Program-made: the position numbers and the translations under genes
Origin: an uncultured Duncaniella sp.
GTDB lineage: Bacteria > Bacteroidota > Bacteroidia > Bacteroidales > Muribaculaceae
Assembly (NCBI GenBank): GCA_910584825.1
Contig: CAJUCI010000003.1
Span: 62,001-126,000, forward strand
Length of the DNA: 64,000 nucleotides
Direction of reading: 5' to 3'
In this document: in pieces, positions 44,385-53,931 of the stretch
Position numbering within the stretch: the first letter of the stretch is position 1
Layout: every line of letters starts with the position of its first letter
Notes under the pieces: model-generated
Told to the model about the DNA's origin: nothing
What the model saw: the letters and a program-made list of their open reading frames with translations, nothing else
The model's database searches: none

Positions 44385-47300
44385 GTGAAGACTTTCTACA
44401 AAATTCTACGCACCGTACTGGTAATACTGCTGGTGCTGCCCCTGGCAGTACCGGCTTTGCTGTATATCATACTGTCGATACCCTCGGTGCAGACCTATAT
44501 CGGACATCGGGCCGAAAGCGAGCTTACCACACTGCTCGGCACCAAGGTGAGCATCGGCAAGGTCGACTACTCACCGTTCACGCGAATAGTGCTGCGCGAT
44601 GTGTCGGTCAACGATTCCACGGGCAATCCCGCGCTAAAGGTAGGACACCTCGGCGCGGGTGTGAGCCTGACCGAGACGCTGTGGAATCAGCGACTCATCG
44701 TGACCTACGCCGAGATTATCGACCTCGAGGCACACCTGTGGCGCGACTCCATAGGCGCACCGCTCAACATCGACCCCATAATAGCCCGTTTCAAGAAAAA
44801 AGAACCGTCCGGGCAGTCGAAATTCGACCTCGCTGTCAACATGGTGGTCATCCGCCGGTCATCATTGACCTACGACGTTCTCAACACCCCTCACCGCGAG
44901 GATGGCCGCTTTGACCCGGCACACATATCGGTAAGTGGACTGCGAGCCGACCTTCGCGCCCCACGCATATCCAACGGCGAGATTACAGTCGACATCAAGC
45001 GCATGGGTGCCATCGAGCAGTCGGGCCTCACGCTTTCAGCCCTCACTGCCGGGGTGGAAATCACCGACCGACGCATGATGTTGAGCAACTTCGCCGTGCA
45101 GATGCCCCACTCCTCACTCGCGTTCGACAATATCGAGGCCGAGGTATCGCCGCTCGCCAAAGGGTTCAACCCTAAGGACATACACACCTCGATAGCCACA
45201 CTGCCGGGCACACATGTGTCCACGACCGACCTGGCTCCGCTCATCCCTACATTAAAAGGCATCGACCTCACAGCCGATGTCGAGCTTGAGGCCGAGGGGG
45301 ATATTCAGGCTATCGACATACAGCGTCTTGCCGTGTCAGTACGCGACAAGAACAGCTGGATAAACCTCAACGGCCACGTCGGCAATCTCACCAATGCGCG
45401 CGACTCGCTCGTAATCGACCTGCAGCGCATCAGTGCCAACTTCAACGCTCCGGCCACCATCTCCACATTATCTTCGGTCATAGGCCACGACAACAAGCTT
45501 ATAACCCAACTGAACAAATACTCCTCGCTCGGCGACATCAACCTGCTCGGACAGCTCGCGGCCACTCCGTCAAGCGCGGATTTCAACGGCTCGATAATCA
45601 CCTCGTGCGGAAGCATCGACATCGATGCCGGACTCATGCGGGCATCGCGCGAAGCTCCGCTTAAGATTGACGGGCGCGTGGTAGCGATGGATTTCAACCC
45701 GTCCAAACTCGGCACAGGGCTGTCACGGCTCACCGACATATCATTTGAGGCTGCCGCCGACCTTGCGATAGGACGTAACAGCACTATCAACGGCAATGCC
45801 GAGGTGGGCATCAGTAATATAACATGGGACGGCACAGCGTATAATGACATCATGGCCCAGGCCACATTCGCAGGCCATCACGTCGATGCGGCCATTGACA
45901 GCAATTCGCCGCTTGCCGATTTCTCGGTGCGTGGCGGCTATGAGCTCAAGGGAGCTAACCCGCTCACCGAACTGTATGCCAATATCCGCAATCTCTCGCT
46001 GTCACCCATAGTGACGAAAGGGCGTTTCAAGGACTACAATCTTTCGGCCGAGATTGACGCTTCGGTTCACGGCCACGACGTTGACCGAATGGACGGTTGG
46101 GTAAAAATCAAAGACCTGCTGCTCGAAGGCACCGCCGACAACAGCAGTATCGGTTTCCCGCTAATCAGCCTGACCTCCACCGTGACTGACTCGGCTCGCA
46201 CACTCAATTTCAACGGCGGGCCAATCGACCTGTCGCTGCGCGGCGAGTTCTCCTACCCGGCCCTCGTACGCGACATGAAGACACTTGCCGCTCGCGCATT
46301 TCCCGCGCTCATCCCCGGCATCGACACTCCTGCATCAATGTCGAGCATGGCCAGGCTGAATGTCACGGTCAACCCCGACTCGGCCCTCGCACGATTCTTC
46401 AAGATGCCGGTCGAGGTTATATACCCGCTGCAGCTTGCGGCATCCACCGACCGCGACAACAACTCGGCCTCGCTTATCCTCAACGCCCCCTATCTCAGGC
46501 AGAAGGACAAACTCATTGAAGGCACCTCGCTCACAGCCGGCATCGACGGCAACGACAGCACGAGCTATCTCGGTTTCAGCACCATCGTCCCCACCAAGGA
46601 CGGGCCTATGGACCTCAGCATCACATCGTCAGGTGTGAGCGATTCGCTCTTGACAGCCATCGACTGGCGCATCAACCGAGCCAAGGACTTCCACGGCAAT
46701 CTGAACTTCGCCACGATGTTCTCGCGCAATGCCGACAACGGGCTGTGTACCGACATTCGCTTCTCTCCTACCGACCTCGTGTTCAACGACTCAGCCTGGC
46801 ATGTCACGCCCGCCAAAATCGACATCCGCCCCGGCAAGATACTTGTCAGCGACCTCGGGGCAGGACGCCAGGGGCAGACGCTGTCAATCAACGGCGTCGC
46901 TGCCGCCGACTCTCTGAGCCGCCTCGTGGTGTCGCTCGACCATATCGACCTCGATTACGTCTTTGAGACTCTTGCCATAAGTGATGCGGTCAACTTCGGA
47001 GGCCGCGCTACAGGCCGCCTTTACGCAGAGGCCCTGCTGTCAAAAGACCCCGTGCTCTACACCCCGCGACTGATGGTAGAGGGGTTGAGCTACAACCACT
47101 GCACATTCGGCGACGGTGACATACACAGCTGGTGGGACAATAACACGAAGACCATCACCATCGGCGCGGAGATACTGCAGCCCGACAATAAGAAATCTAC
47201 CATCAACGGCACCATCAAACCGCTCACTGAGGAGCTTGACTTCAACTTCGTGGCCGAGGAGGCACCGGCCGGGTTCATGCTACCGTTCATGTCGGCGTTC

Positions 47301-48983
47301 ACCTCGAGCGTCAACGGCAAAATTTCGGGTGATGCACGGCTGTACGGTACGTTCAAGGACCTCGACCTTGCAGGAGACATATATGTCAAAGACCTGAAGA
47401 TGAAGCTCGACTTCACCAACACCACCTACACCGTCAGCGACTCGGTGCACATAGCTCCGGGTGTAATCAGCTTCAAGGACGTGGCTTTGCAGGACCGCTA
47501 CGGCAACGGGGCGAAGCTTACGGGCAAGGTGACGCACAACTATTTCCACGACCCTACATTCAAGTTCAATATCACCGACGCCACCAATCTCCTTGTCTAT
47601 GACGTGGGCGAGCATGACACTGAAGACCCCTGGTATGGCCGCATCTACGGCACCGGCTCGGCCACGGTCACAGGTGTGCCCGGCAAAATTGACATCGGCG
47701 TGAAGATGCGCACTGCGCCCAAGTCGACATTCACCTTCGTGCTCAGTGACGCCGAGCAGTCGGTGGAGTATGACTTCATCACCCTACGTGACCGCGACCG
47801 TGCAAAGAAAGACTCCATAGCCGCCCTCGACCCCACCCCGCTCATAGTGAAACAGCTGCGCGACCGCATCAACCGTCAGGAGCAGGGCGCGCCTACGGTC
47901 TATGCGATGGAATTTATCGTTGACATCACCCCAGAGGCTACCCTCAACCTCATAATGGACCCTATCGGCGGCGACAAGATTACCGCACACGGCAGCGGCC
48001 ATCTACGCATGAACTATGCCTCGGACGGCGAACTGGAGATGTATGGCGAGTACACCCTCAACAAAGGCTCGTACAACTTCACCCTGCAGGATATAATTAT
48101 CAAGGACTTCACCATACTCGAGGGGAGCAAGATTACATTCCTCGGCGACCCGTATGCCGCCCAGCTCAACATACGTGCTTCCTACTCGCTCAACGCCAAC
48201 CTCAGCGACCTCGACGAGTCATTTCTCGAGGACCGCGAACTGACACGTACCAATGTTAAGGTCAATGCCATAATGATTGTGACGGGCGATATGCGCCAGC
48301 CTGACATTAAATTTGACCTCGAATTCCCCACCCTCACAGCCGACACATATCGCAAGGTGCGCTCTATCATATCGACCGACGAGATGATGTCGCGTCAGAT
48401 TATCTATCTGCTCGCGCTCAACCGTTTCTATACTCCTGAGTACATGGCCACTACCCACGGCAACGAGCTTGTGTCGGTGGCATCATCCACCCTCTCGTCG
48501 CGTCTCGGCTCAATGCTCGGTCAGCTCAGCGACAACTGGAGCATAGCCCCGGCCATACGAAGCGACCGCGGCGACTTCTCTGACGTGGAGGTCGACGTGG
48601 CACTGTCGAGCCAGCTGCTTGACAACCGCCTGCTCTTCAACGGCAACCTCGGCTATCGCGATAAGTCGCTAAACAACAACAGCTTTATCGGCGACTTTGA
48701 CATACGCTATCTCCTCAACCGCGCCGGCACAATCCAGCTCAAGGCCTACAACCGCTACAACGACCAGAACTACTATCTGAAAAGTGCGTTGACCACTCAG
48801 GGCATCGGCGTAGTGTTCAAGCGTGACTTCGACAACATCTTCTCATTCCTCCGCCCCCTCCGCAAAAAGAAAAAGGCGGCAGAAAAGCAACCTGCCGACT
48901 CCGTGAAAGTCGATGTCACAATCGAAAAGAAGGATGACGAGATAATCGAAAACGAATTCATCAAAATCCGTCCGGCCGAGTGA
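44385..48983 (+). CDS. TamB-like translocation and assembly module protein (AsmA superfamily)
   Basis: 1532 residues. An N-terminal signal anchor (KILRTVLVILLVLPLAVPAL) precedes a very long repetitive beta-rich region. The C-terminal DUF490/TamB domain spans about 1130-1500 (GEYTLNKGSYNFTLQDIIIK, then FTILEGSKITFLGDP). TamB-like proteins bridge inner and outer membranes and help outer-membrane protein assembly or phospholipid transport. The start is GTG at 44385 because the closest upstream ATG runs into a stop at once. It follows the CxxC-less thioredoxin-fold gene by 32 bp. The C-terminal tail (KKKKAAEKQPADS) is charged. It ends before a 40-bp-stem hairpin. Confidence 0.93.
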   Translation: MKTFYKILRTVLVILLVLPLAVPALLYIILSIPSVQTYIGHRAESELTTLLGTKVSIGKVDYSPFTRIVLRDVSVNDSTGNPALKVGHLGAGVSLTETLWNQRLIVTYAEIIDLEAHLWRDSIGAPLNIDPIIARFKKKEPSGQSKFDLAVNMVVIRRSSLTYDVLNTPHREDGRFDPAHISVSGLRADLRAPRISNGEITVDIKRMGAIEQSGLTLSALTAGVEITDRRMMLSNFAVQMPHSSLAFDNIEAEVSPLAKGFNPKDIHTSIATLPGTHVSTTDLAPLIPTLKGIDLTADVELEAEGDIQAIDIQRLAVSVRDKNSWINLNGHVGNLTNARDSLVIDLQRISANFNAPATISTLSSVIGHDNKLITQLNKYSSLGDINLLGQLAATPSSADFNGSIITSCGSIDIDAGLMRASREAPLKIDGRVVAMDFNPSKLGTGLSRLTDISFEAAADLAIGRNSTINGNAEVGISNITWDGTAYNDIMAQATFAGHHVDAAIDSNSPLADFSVRGGYELKGANPLTELYANIRNLSLSPIVTKGRFKDYNLSAEIDASVHGHDVDRMDGWVKIKDLLLEGTADNSSIGFPLISLTSTVTDSARTLNFNGGPIDLSLRGEFSYPALVRDMKTLAARAFPALIPGIDTPASMSSMARLNVTVNPDSALARFFKMPVEVIYPLQLAASTDRDNNSASLILNAPYLRQKDKLIEGTSLTAGIDGNDSTSYLGFSTIVPTKDGPMDLSITSSGVSDSLLTAIDWRINRAKDFHGNLNFATMFSRNADNGLCTDIRFSPTDLVFNDSAWHVTPAKIDIRPGKILVSDLGAGRQGQTLSINGVAAADSLSRLVVSLDHIDLDYVFETLAISDAVNFGGRATGRLYAEALLSKDPVLYTPRLMVEGLSYNHCTFGDGDIHSWWDNNTKTITIGAEILQPDNKKSTINGTIKPLTEELDFNFVAEEAPAGFMLPFMSAFTSSVNGKISGDARLYGTFKDLDLAGDIYVKDLKMKLDFTNTTYTVSDSVHIAPGVISFKDVALQDRYGNGAKLTGKVTHNYFHDPTFKFNITDATNLLVYDVGEHDTEDPWYGRIYGTGSATVTGVPGKIDIGVKMRTAPKSTFTFVLSDAEQSVEYDFITLRDRDRAKKDSIAALDPTPLIVKQLRDRINRQEQGAPTVYAMEFIVDITPEATLNLIMDPIGGDKITAHGSGHLRMNYASDGELEMYGEYTLNKGSYNFTLQDIIIKDFTILEGSKITFLGDPYAAQLNIRASYSLNANLSDLDESFLEDRELTRTNVKVNAIMIVTGDMRQPDIKFDLEFPTLTADTYRKVRSIISTDEMMSRQIIYLLALNRFYTPEYMATTHGNELVSVASSTLSSRLGSMLGQLSDNWSIAPAIRSDRGDFSDVEVDVALSSQLLDNRLLFNGNLGYRDKSLNNNSFIGDFDIRYLLNRAGTIQLKAYNRYNDQNYYLKSALTTQGIGVVFKRDFDNIFSFLRPLRKKKKAAEKQPADSVKVDVTIEKKDDEIIENEFIKIRPAE

Positions 48984-49013
48984 AATAACATTGAAGCTGT
49001 ATCATAGCTCAGA

Positions 49014-49138
49014 AAAGGGACAAAAGGACACAAGAGACAAAAGCGACATAAGAAATATACTATTTTCTAATAATCATTGATTATCAAGATAATATATATC
49101 TTATGTCGCTTTTGTCTCTTGTGTCCTTTTGTCCCTTT
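49014..49138. terminator. Very long perfect hairpin (40-bp stem), GGACATAAG family
   Basis: 49014-49053 and 49099-49138 are perfectly complementary over 40 bp, with a 45-nt AT-rich loop. It lies between the convergent TamB-like and PHP genes. The stem is a chain of related words (GGGACAAAAGGACACAAGAG, then ACAAAAGCGACATAAG) shared with 4994-5077. Confidence 0.92.
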
Positions 49139-49152
49139 CTTGGACTATTCTT

Positions 49153-50001
49153 TTAAGCCTTGCCGTCGATAATGGCAAAGGCGGCATCGCGACCTGCGGT
49201 GATACGCGACGAGTAATGGGCATCGCTGTTGACCGCAAGCGGCACATTGGCCGATACGAGGCGACGTATCACATCGGGCGACGGGAACATCCTCGGCGCA
49301 TAGGCGGCTACCTCCTCGGCTGACGCTCCTACAGGCGCGGGATAAGCCTTTGTGTTGATTTCAACGATAATGTCGGTAGCCCTTACAGCGTCAATCACAT
49401 CGTCGATGTGACGGCGATACCACGGCTCATTCTCGATGCCGGGACTGAATGACGACGCATTGAATCCGATTTTATCGAAGTGTCCGAGGATGTCAAATCC
49501 CCCCTTCTCTATCATCCTGATGGTGCGGTCATAGAAACTGTCCACCACATATCGGATGTCATTATCGAAATGCTGTGCCATCTTGCCCTTGAAATGCTGC
49601 GGACGCCCGTCCACATCCACCTCGCCCGAGCCGTCAGGCGTAGCGACGAAATGCACTGAGCTGAGCCTGTAATCAAGCGGTATATTATCGAAATATGGCT
49701 TGGTCGCCCCCCACTTCTCGCCGAGGAAATCAATCTCCATTGACAGGTAGAGGTTGATACGCCCCTCATACAGCTGTTTCAGACGCTGAAACTCGGCAAC
49801 ATAATCGTCGACACTAAGTGCCGACATGTTGCACGACGATGGCAACGGTATGGGGGAGTGAGGCGTAAAGCCGTAGTGCTTCATACCGCAGGCAAGTGCC
49901 TGTTCGGCCATGCGTGACATCGGCTCGCGCCCGTCACAAAACTGTGTGTGGGAATGAAAGTTATAGTCGCGTGTCGAGGATATTATTTCGTGGAGATTCA
50001 T
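49153..50001 (-). CDS. PHP-domain phosphatase (histidinol-phosphatase-like)
   Basis: 282 residues. PHP metal motif HSHTQFCDGRE near residue 17, GFTPHSPIPLPS near 45, then LSMEIDFLGE near 89 and ILGHFDKIGFN near 175. This matches the HisJ/HisK-type histidinol-phosphatase family, which hydrolyses histidinol phosphate. Neighbours are not histidine-biosynthesis genes, so another phosphoester substrate is possible. Its ATG overlaps the floA stop by 4 bp (ATGA). It is the last gene of the nfn operon and ends 14 bp from the long hairpin at 49014-49138. Confidence 0.9.
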   Translation of the reverse strand: MNLHEIISSTRDYNFHSHTQFCDGREPMSRMAEQALACGMKHYGFTPHSPIPLPSSCNMSALSVDDYVAEFQRLKQLYEGRINLYLSMEIDFLGEKWGATKPYFDNIPLDYRLSSVHFVATPDGSGEVDVDGRPQHFKGKMAQHFDNDIRYVVDSFYDRTIRMIEKGGFDILGHFDKIGFNASSFSPGIENEPWYRRHIDDVIDAVRATDIIVEINTKAYPAPVGASAEEVAAYAPRMFPSPDVIRRLVSANVPLAVNSDAHYSSRITAGRDAAFAIIDGKA

Positions 50002-50969
50002 TTCGTAGCAGCGGGAGGATTGGCTATGTTCTGACGCATATTGGTGTCCGACTCGATGTTTTTCATCTTGTAGTAGTCCATTATGCCGAGATTACCGTTG
50101 ATAAATGCCTGAGCCATCGCGCGAGGCAGTTCGGCCTCAGCCTCGATTACCTTGGCGCGGGCCTCCTGGGCCTTGGCGCGCATCTCCTGCTCGAGAGCGA
50201 TAGCCATTGCACGGCGTTCCTCAGCCTTGGCCTGGGCGATATTCTTGTCGGCCTGGGCCTGGTCAATCTGCAGCGCGGCACCGATGTTCTTGCCTATGTC
50301 GATATCGGCAATATCGATTGAGAGAATCTCAAACGCTGTACCTGAGTCGAGACCCTTGCGAAGCACGAGCTTCGATATATTGTCAGGATTCTCAAGCACC
50401 TGCTTGTGACTCTCCGACGAGCCGATTGACGACACGATACCCTCGCCTACACGGGCCAGCACGGTGTCCTCGCCCGCACCGCCCACGAGCTGACGGATAT
50501 TGGCACGCACTGTAACACGCGCGATTGCTATAAGCTGAATGCCGTCCTTGGCTACAGCTGTCACATGAGGTGTCTCGATTACCTTGGGGTTAACTGACAT
50601 CTGCACGGCCTGAAACACATCACGGCCGGCAAGGTCAATGGCTGTGGCCATCTTGAAACCGAGGTCGATATTGGCCTTTGACGCCGACACGAGTGCATGA
50701 ACCACCTTCTCGACGTCACCACCGGCAAGGTAGTGGGCCTCGAGGTCGTCACGGTTCACGTCATCGAGTCCGGCCTTGTGGGCCTCGATAAGCGCACGGA
50801 CAATGACTGATGCGGGCACCTTACGGATACGCATGAGAAAAAGCTGCATGAGCGAGATATGCACACCGCTCACACGTGCCGAAATCCATAAGAAGAACGG
50901 CACATAGTAGAAAAAGATGCTTAGGCATACTATCAATGCCACAGCGAGCAAGACTATTGTCAAGACCAT
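49998..50969 (-). CDS. floA: Flotillin-like protein FloA
   Basis: 323 residues from the ATG at 50969 (MVLTIVLLAVALIVCLSIFF); a TTG start at 51032 would add 21 non-conserved residues. An N-terminal membrane hairpin covers about 1-45. An SPFH-like core follows with IRKVPASVIVRALIEAHKAG near 48 and the family segment ARVTVRANIRQLVGGAGEDT near 150. A helical Ala/Glu-rich C-terminus contains KAEERRAMAIALEQEMRAKA. Flotillin-A proteins organise membrane microdomains. The start sits just after the stop of the preceding gene, and its stop overlaps the next start. Confidence 0.94.
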   Translation of the reverse strand: MVLTIVLLAVALIVCLSIFFYYVPFFLWISARVSGVHISLMQLFLMRIRKVPASVIVRALIEAHKAGLDDVNRDDLEAHYLAGGDVEKVVHALVSASKANIDLGFKMATAIDLAGRDVFQAVQMSVNPKVIETPHVTAVAKDGIQLIAIARVTVRANIRQLVGGAGEDTVLARVGEGIVSSIGSSESHKQVLENPDNISKLVLRKGLDSGTAFEILSIDIADIDIGKNIGAALQIDQAQADKNIAQAKAEERRAMAIALEQEMRAKAQEARAKVIEAEAELPRAMAQAFINGNLGIMDYYKMKNIESDTNMRQNIANPPAATK

Positions 50970-51028
50970 AGAGTGTTGGTTAGGTATGAGGGTTAAAAAT
51001 AATGAGTTACTGATACGTTGGCCCGAAA

Positions 51029-52474
51029 TCAAATCTCGGAGCCGACCACCTGATTGGACAGCTCGCGCAGTGATGCCTCGCGTGACTCAAGCTCGCGCTC
51101 GGCCTTGAGGATATCATTGCCGATTGAAGTGTCGCCCTGCGCATAGCGTCGGCGCATCTTCTCAAGCTCGTCGCGGAACACCTGAACCGAAGCCTTCTCC
51201 TTCAGATAGTTCTGCATAGCCTTGCGGGCCATGTTGGAGCGGAAATCACTGAGCCTATGCAGCACACGCCCGTCAGGCATGGCGAAGTCAAAATCATTTA
51301 CCGGCGACGACCTGCGTGCCTCGGCGGCCGACTCTATCCTGCGCTTGATGTCTGCATAATCGGCTCCGTCAGCCCAAGTGTCAGCGATAGATGTGACCTT
51401 GGCATAATCTGTCAGTCCGGGAGTGTCGGTGGCATAATTATTGCGAAGTTCCTGCGGGATAAAGGTATAGACCGTCACCATATCGGGGATGCAGTTACGG
51501 TCGGTCACCCACCACCCTACTCCGTTCTGCTCGTCGATGGCATAGAGATAGTCGTTGTAGGGCGAGTTATAGGGCATACCTATATTGGAAGGCTGGAGAA
51601 ATCCATCCTCGTCACGACGCGAGATAAAGATGTCGAGATTGCCGAGCGACTCCTCTCCGTCGGCCGCGAAGTAAAGAGTCACACCGTCAGCCATCAGGAA
51701 GGGATATGACACACTCGTGCCGTTGTCCGAGCCAAACACCGAAGCGTAGTCAAACAGTTTGCGCGGCACATCCCAACTTTCATCCGACAGGCGTGAAGAC
51801 TCATACATAGAAGTGCCTCCATCAGCATCGGCACCCACCCATATCATATCGTCACCACTCTCGGTGAGATATGCCGGGGCCACGATGTCGGTCATGCCGA
51901 GACGGTCAAGGTCGGCGTCGGAAATCACACGCTCCACCACAGTCTGACCCTGCAGCGAACCTGCACTGCGTGCCATCTTTACAGCCTCGAAAAACTCCTC
52001 GGCCGGAACATTTATGCTGTCGATTATCTGAATCTTCTCCACACGGTCGAGCATCGAACGGCCAAGGTCTATTCTGTCTGAAAGATACTCGGTCCAGTCA
52101 ATCGGCTCGGTGTTCAGTCCATAGGTGAAGTTTGCGTCCTTCTCAGCCTCGGCCTTAGTGCGCTTGGCCACGTACTTGTCGAGATACTCCCGCGCGCTAT
52201 CGAAGTCATAGAGATAATACGCAGCCTCGGCGGCACCGAGATTGCCCGAGTTACCACCTTTCATATAGAAAGGGATAGCCTCGGCATAGCGTCCGGCATC
52301 CTTGAGCGCATCGCCCGCAGCACGGTTGAGCGACTGGTTGCGCGGAGCCTTGCGGGCAGCCTCTATCGCCGCCGTGACATCGGCATCAGCCGCCTCCTGG
52401 GCGCAAAGGCCGTTGCCGGCCAGCAGAATGGCCGGCAACGCGAGTGACAATATTTTACGCAGAGTCGAAATCAT
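51029..52474 (-). CDS. Exported TPR and PD40 (beta-propeller-like) protein
   Basis: 481 residues with a Sec signal (ILSLALPAILLAGNGLCAQ). A TPR-like helical part covers about 30-150 (AAGDALKDAGRYAEAIPFYM). A WD40/PD40-like propeller part covers about 200-330 (GTSVSYPFLMADGVTLYFAA, then GEESLGNLDIFISRRDEDGF). A coiled C-terminal helix region covers 415-475. Bacteroidetes have many such proteins in outer-membrane-linked complexes; no specific partner is recognised. It overlaps nfnB by 4 bp and leads into floA, so a link between redox enzymes and envelope proteins may exist. The function is unknown. Confidence 0.8.
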   Translation of the reverse strand: MISTLRKILSLALPAILLAGNGLCAQEAADADVTAAIEAARKAPRNQSLNRAAGDALKDAGRYAEAIPFYMKGGNSGNLGAAEAAYYLYDFDSAREYLDKYVAKRTKAEAEKDANFTYGLNTEPIDWTEYLSDRIDLGRSMLDRVEKIQIIDSINVPAEEFFEAVKMARSAGSLQGQTVVERVISDADLDRLGMTDIVAPAYLTESGDDMIWVGADADGGTSMYESSRLSDESWDVPRKLFDYASVFGSDNGTSVSYPFLMADGVTLYFAADGEESLGNLDIFISRRDEDGFLQPSNIGMPYNSPYNDYLYAIDEQNGVGWWVTDRNCIPDMVTVYTFIPQELRNNYATDTPGLTDYAKVTSIADTWADGADYADIKRRIESAAEARRSSPVNDFDFAMPDGRVLHRLSDFRSNMARKAMQNYLKEKASVQVFRDELEKMRRRYAQGDTSIGNDILKAERELESREASLRELSNQVVGSEI

Positions 52475-53931
52475 ATAGACAAGGCTTCGTGCATTGACTG
52501 TGCGGCACGACGGCCATCACCCATTGCGAGAATCACTGTTGCACCACCGCGCACGATGTCGCCACCGGCATACAGGTCGCTCAGCGATGACTGCATGGTG
52601 CTGTCGTTGACCACAATGGTGCCTCGGCGCGACACTTCGAGGTCGCTGATGGCATGGGGGATGAGAGGATTGGGTGACACACCCACGCTCACAATCACGA
52701 GGTCGACAGGAATCTCATCAATAGCACCGGGGATGGGCTGAGGCGAACGGCGGCCCGACTCGTCAGGCTCGCCAAGCTCCATGCGCTGCACCCTCATGGC
52801 ACGCACACGTCCATGCTCGTCGGCAAGATACTCGATGGGATTGCAGAGCGTCATGAACTCAACGCCCTCCTCCTTGGCATGATGCACCTCCTCGATTCGG
52901 GCGGGCATCTCGGCCTCGCCGCGACGGTAGACAATCATAGCCGCCTCAGCACCCTGACGGCGTGCGGTGCGCACCGAGTCCATCGCTGTGTTACCGCCAC
53001 CGATGACGGCCACGCGACGTCCCTTGAGCACGGGGGTATCCTCGCCGGGGCGTCCGGCACCCATGAGGTTGATGCGGGTGAGATACTCGTTGCTCGACAT
53101 CACACCTATATAATTCTCGCCGGGAATACCCATGAATCGGGGCAGTCCTGCGCCTGAGGCCACGAATATGCCCTTATAGTCAAGAGCGTGGAGGTCGTCA
53201 TACGATAGGGTCTTGCCCACAACACAGTCCTTGACAAACTTAACGCCGAGGGCGCGCAGACCGTCAATCTCAGCCTCGACCACAGTGTTGGGCAGGCGGA
53301 ACTCGGGGATGCCGTATTTGAGCACTCCGCCAATCTCATGCAGTGCCTCATAGACCGTGACGTCATATCCGCGCTTAATCATATCACCGGCAAACGAGAG
53401 TCCGGCAGGGCCTGAACCGACCACGGCCACCTTGATGCCGTTGCACTCGGGACGCTTCACCTCCACGGGATGCTCGGCATGCTCCATGCGCTCATAATCA
53501 GCTGCAAAACGCTCAAGATAGCCGATGGCCACAGGCTCTTTTTTCATCTTGTTGTATATGCAGCGTGACTCGCACTGCTTCTCCTGCGGACACACACGGC
53601 CACACACGGCAGGAAGCGCGCTGGTGTTCTTCAGCACAGCGGCGGCCTCAAGAAACTCTCCGCGCTCCACATTCTTGATGAAGCCGGGGATGTTGACTGC
53701 CACGGGGCATCCCTGCATACACTGGGGGTCGGGACAGTCAAGACAGCGCGAGGCCTCGAGCAAAGCCTGCTCGGCCGAGAGGCCCTGGTTGACCTCCTCA
53801 TTGCATGTCACACGATATGATGCCGGGAGCTGTGGCATCACTACGCGGGGAGTGGCTGTGCGCTCCTTCGCGCTTTTCTCATTGCGAAGCGTCACACGCC
53901 ATGCCGCATCGCGGTTAATATCCTGATTCAT
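52471..53931 (-). CDS. nfnB: NfnB/SudA-type NADPH oxidoreductase (glutamate-synthase small-subunit family)
   Basis: 486 residues. An N-terminal Fe-S domain has CLDCPDPQCMQGCP near residue 58 and CGRVCPQEKQCESRC near 110. The first FAD site GSGPAGLSFAGDMIKRGYDV is near 170 and the second dinucleotide site AVIGGGNTAMDSVRTARRQG near 310. Together with the 2Fe-2S/FAD partner encoded just upstream, this is the NfnAB/SudAB pair, which bifurcates electrons between NAD(H), NADP(H) and ferredoxin. A true GltD partner (GltB) is absent here. It overlaps the neighbours on both sides by 4 bp. Confidence 0.88.
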   Translation of the reverse strand: MNQDINRDAAWRVTLRNEKSAKERTATPRVVMPQLPASYRVTCNEEVNQGLSAEQALLEASRCLDCPDPQCMQGCPVAVNIPGFIKNVERGEFLEAAAVLKNTSALPAVCGRVCPQEKQCESRCIYNKMKKEPVAIGYLERFAADYERMEHAEHPVEVKRPECNGIKVAVVGSGPAGLSFAGDMIKRGYDVTVYEALHEIGGVLKYGIPEFRLPNTVVEAEIDGLRALGVKFVKDCVVGKTLSYDDLHALDYKGIFVASGAGLPRFMGIPGENYIGVMSSNEYLTRINLMGAGRPGEDTPVLKGRRVAVIGGGNTAMDSVRTARRQGAEAAMIVYRRGEAEMPARIEEVHHAKEEGVEFMTLCNPIEYLADEHGRVRAMRVQRMELGEPDESGRRSPQPIPGAIDEIPVDLVIVSVGVSPNPLIPHAISDLEVSRRGTIVVNDSTMQSSLSDLYAGGDIVRGGATVILAMGDGRRAAQSMHEALSI

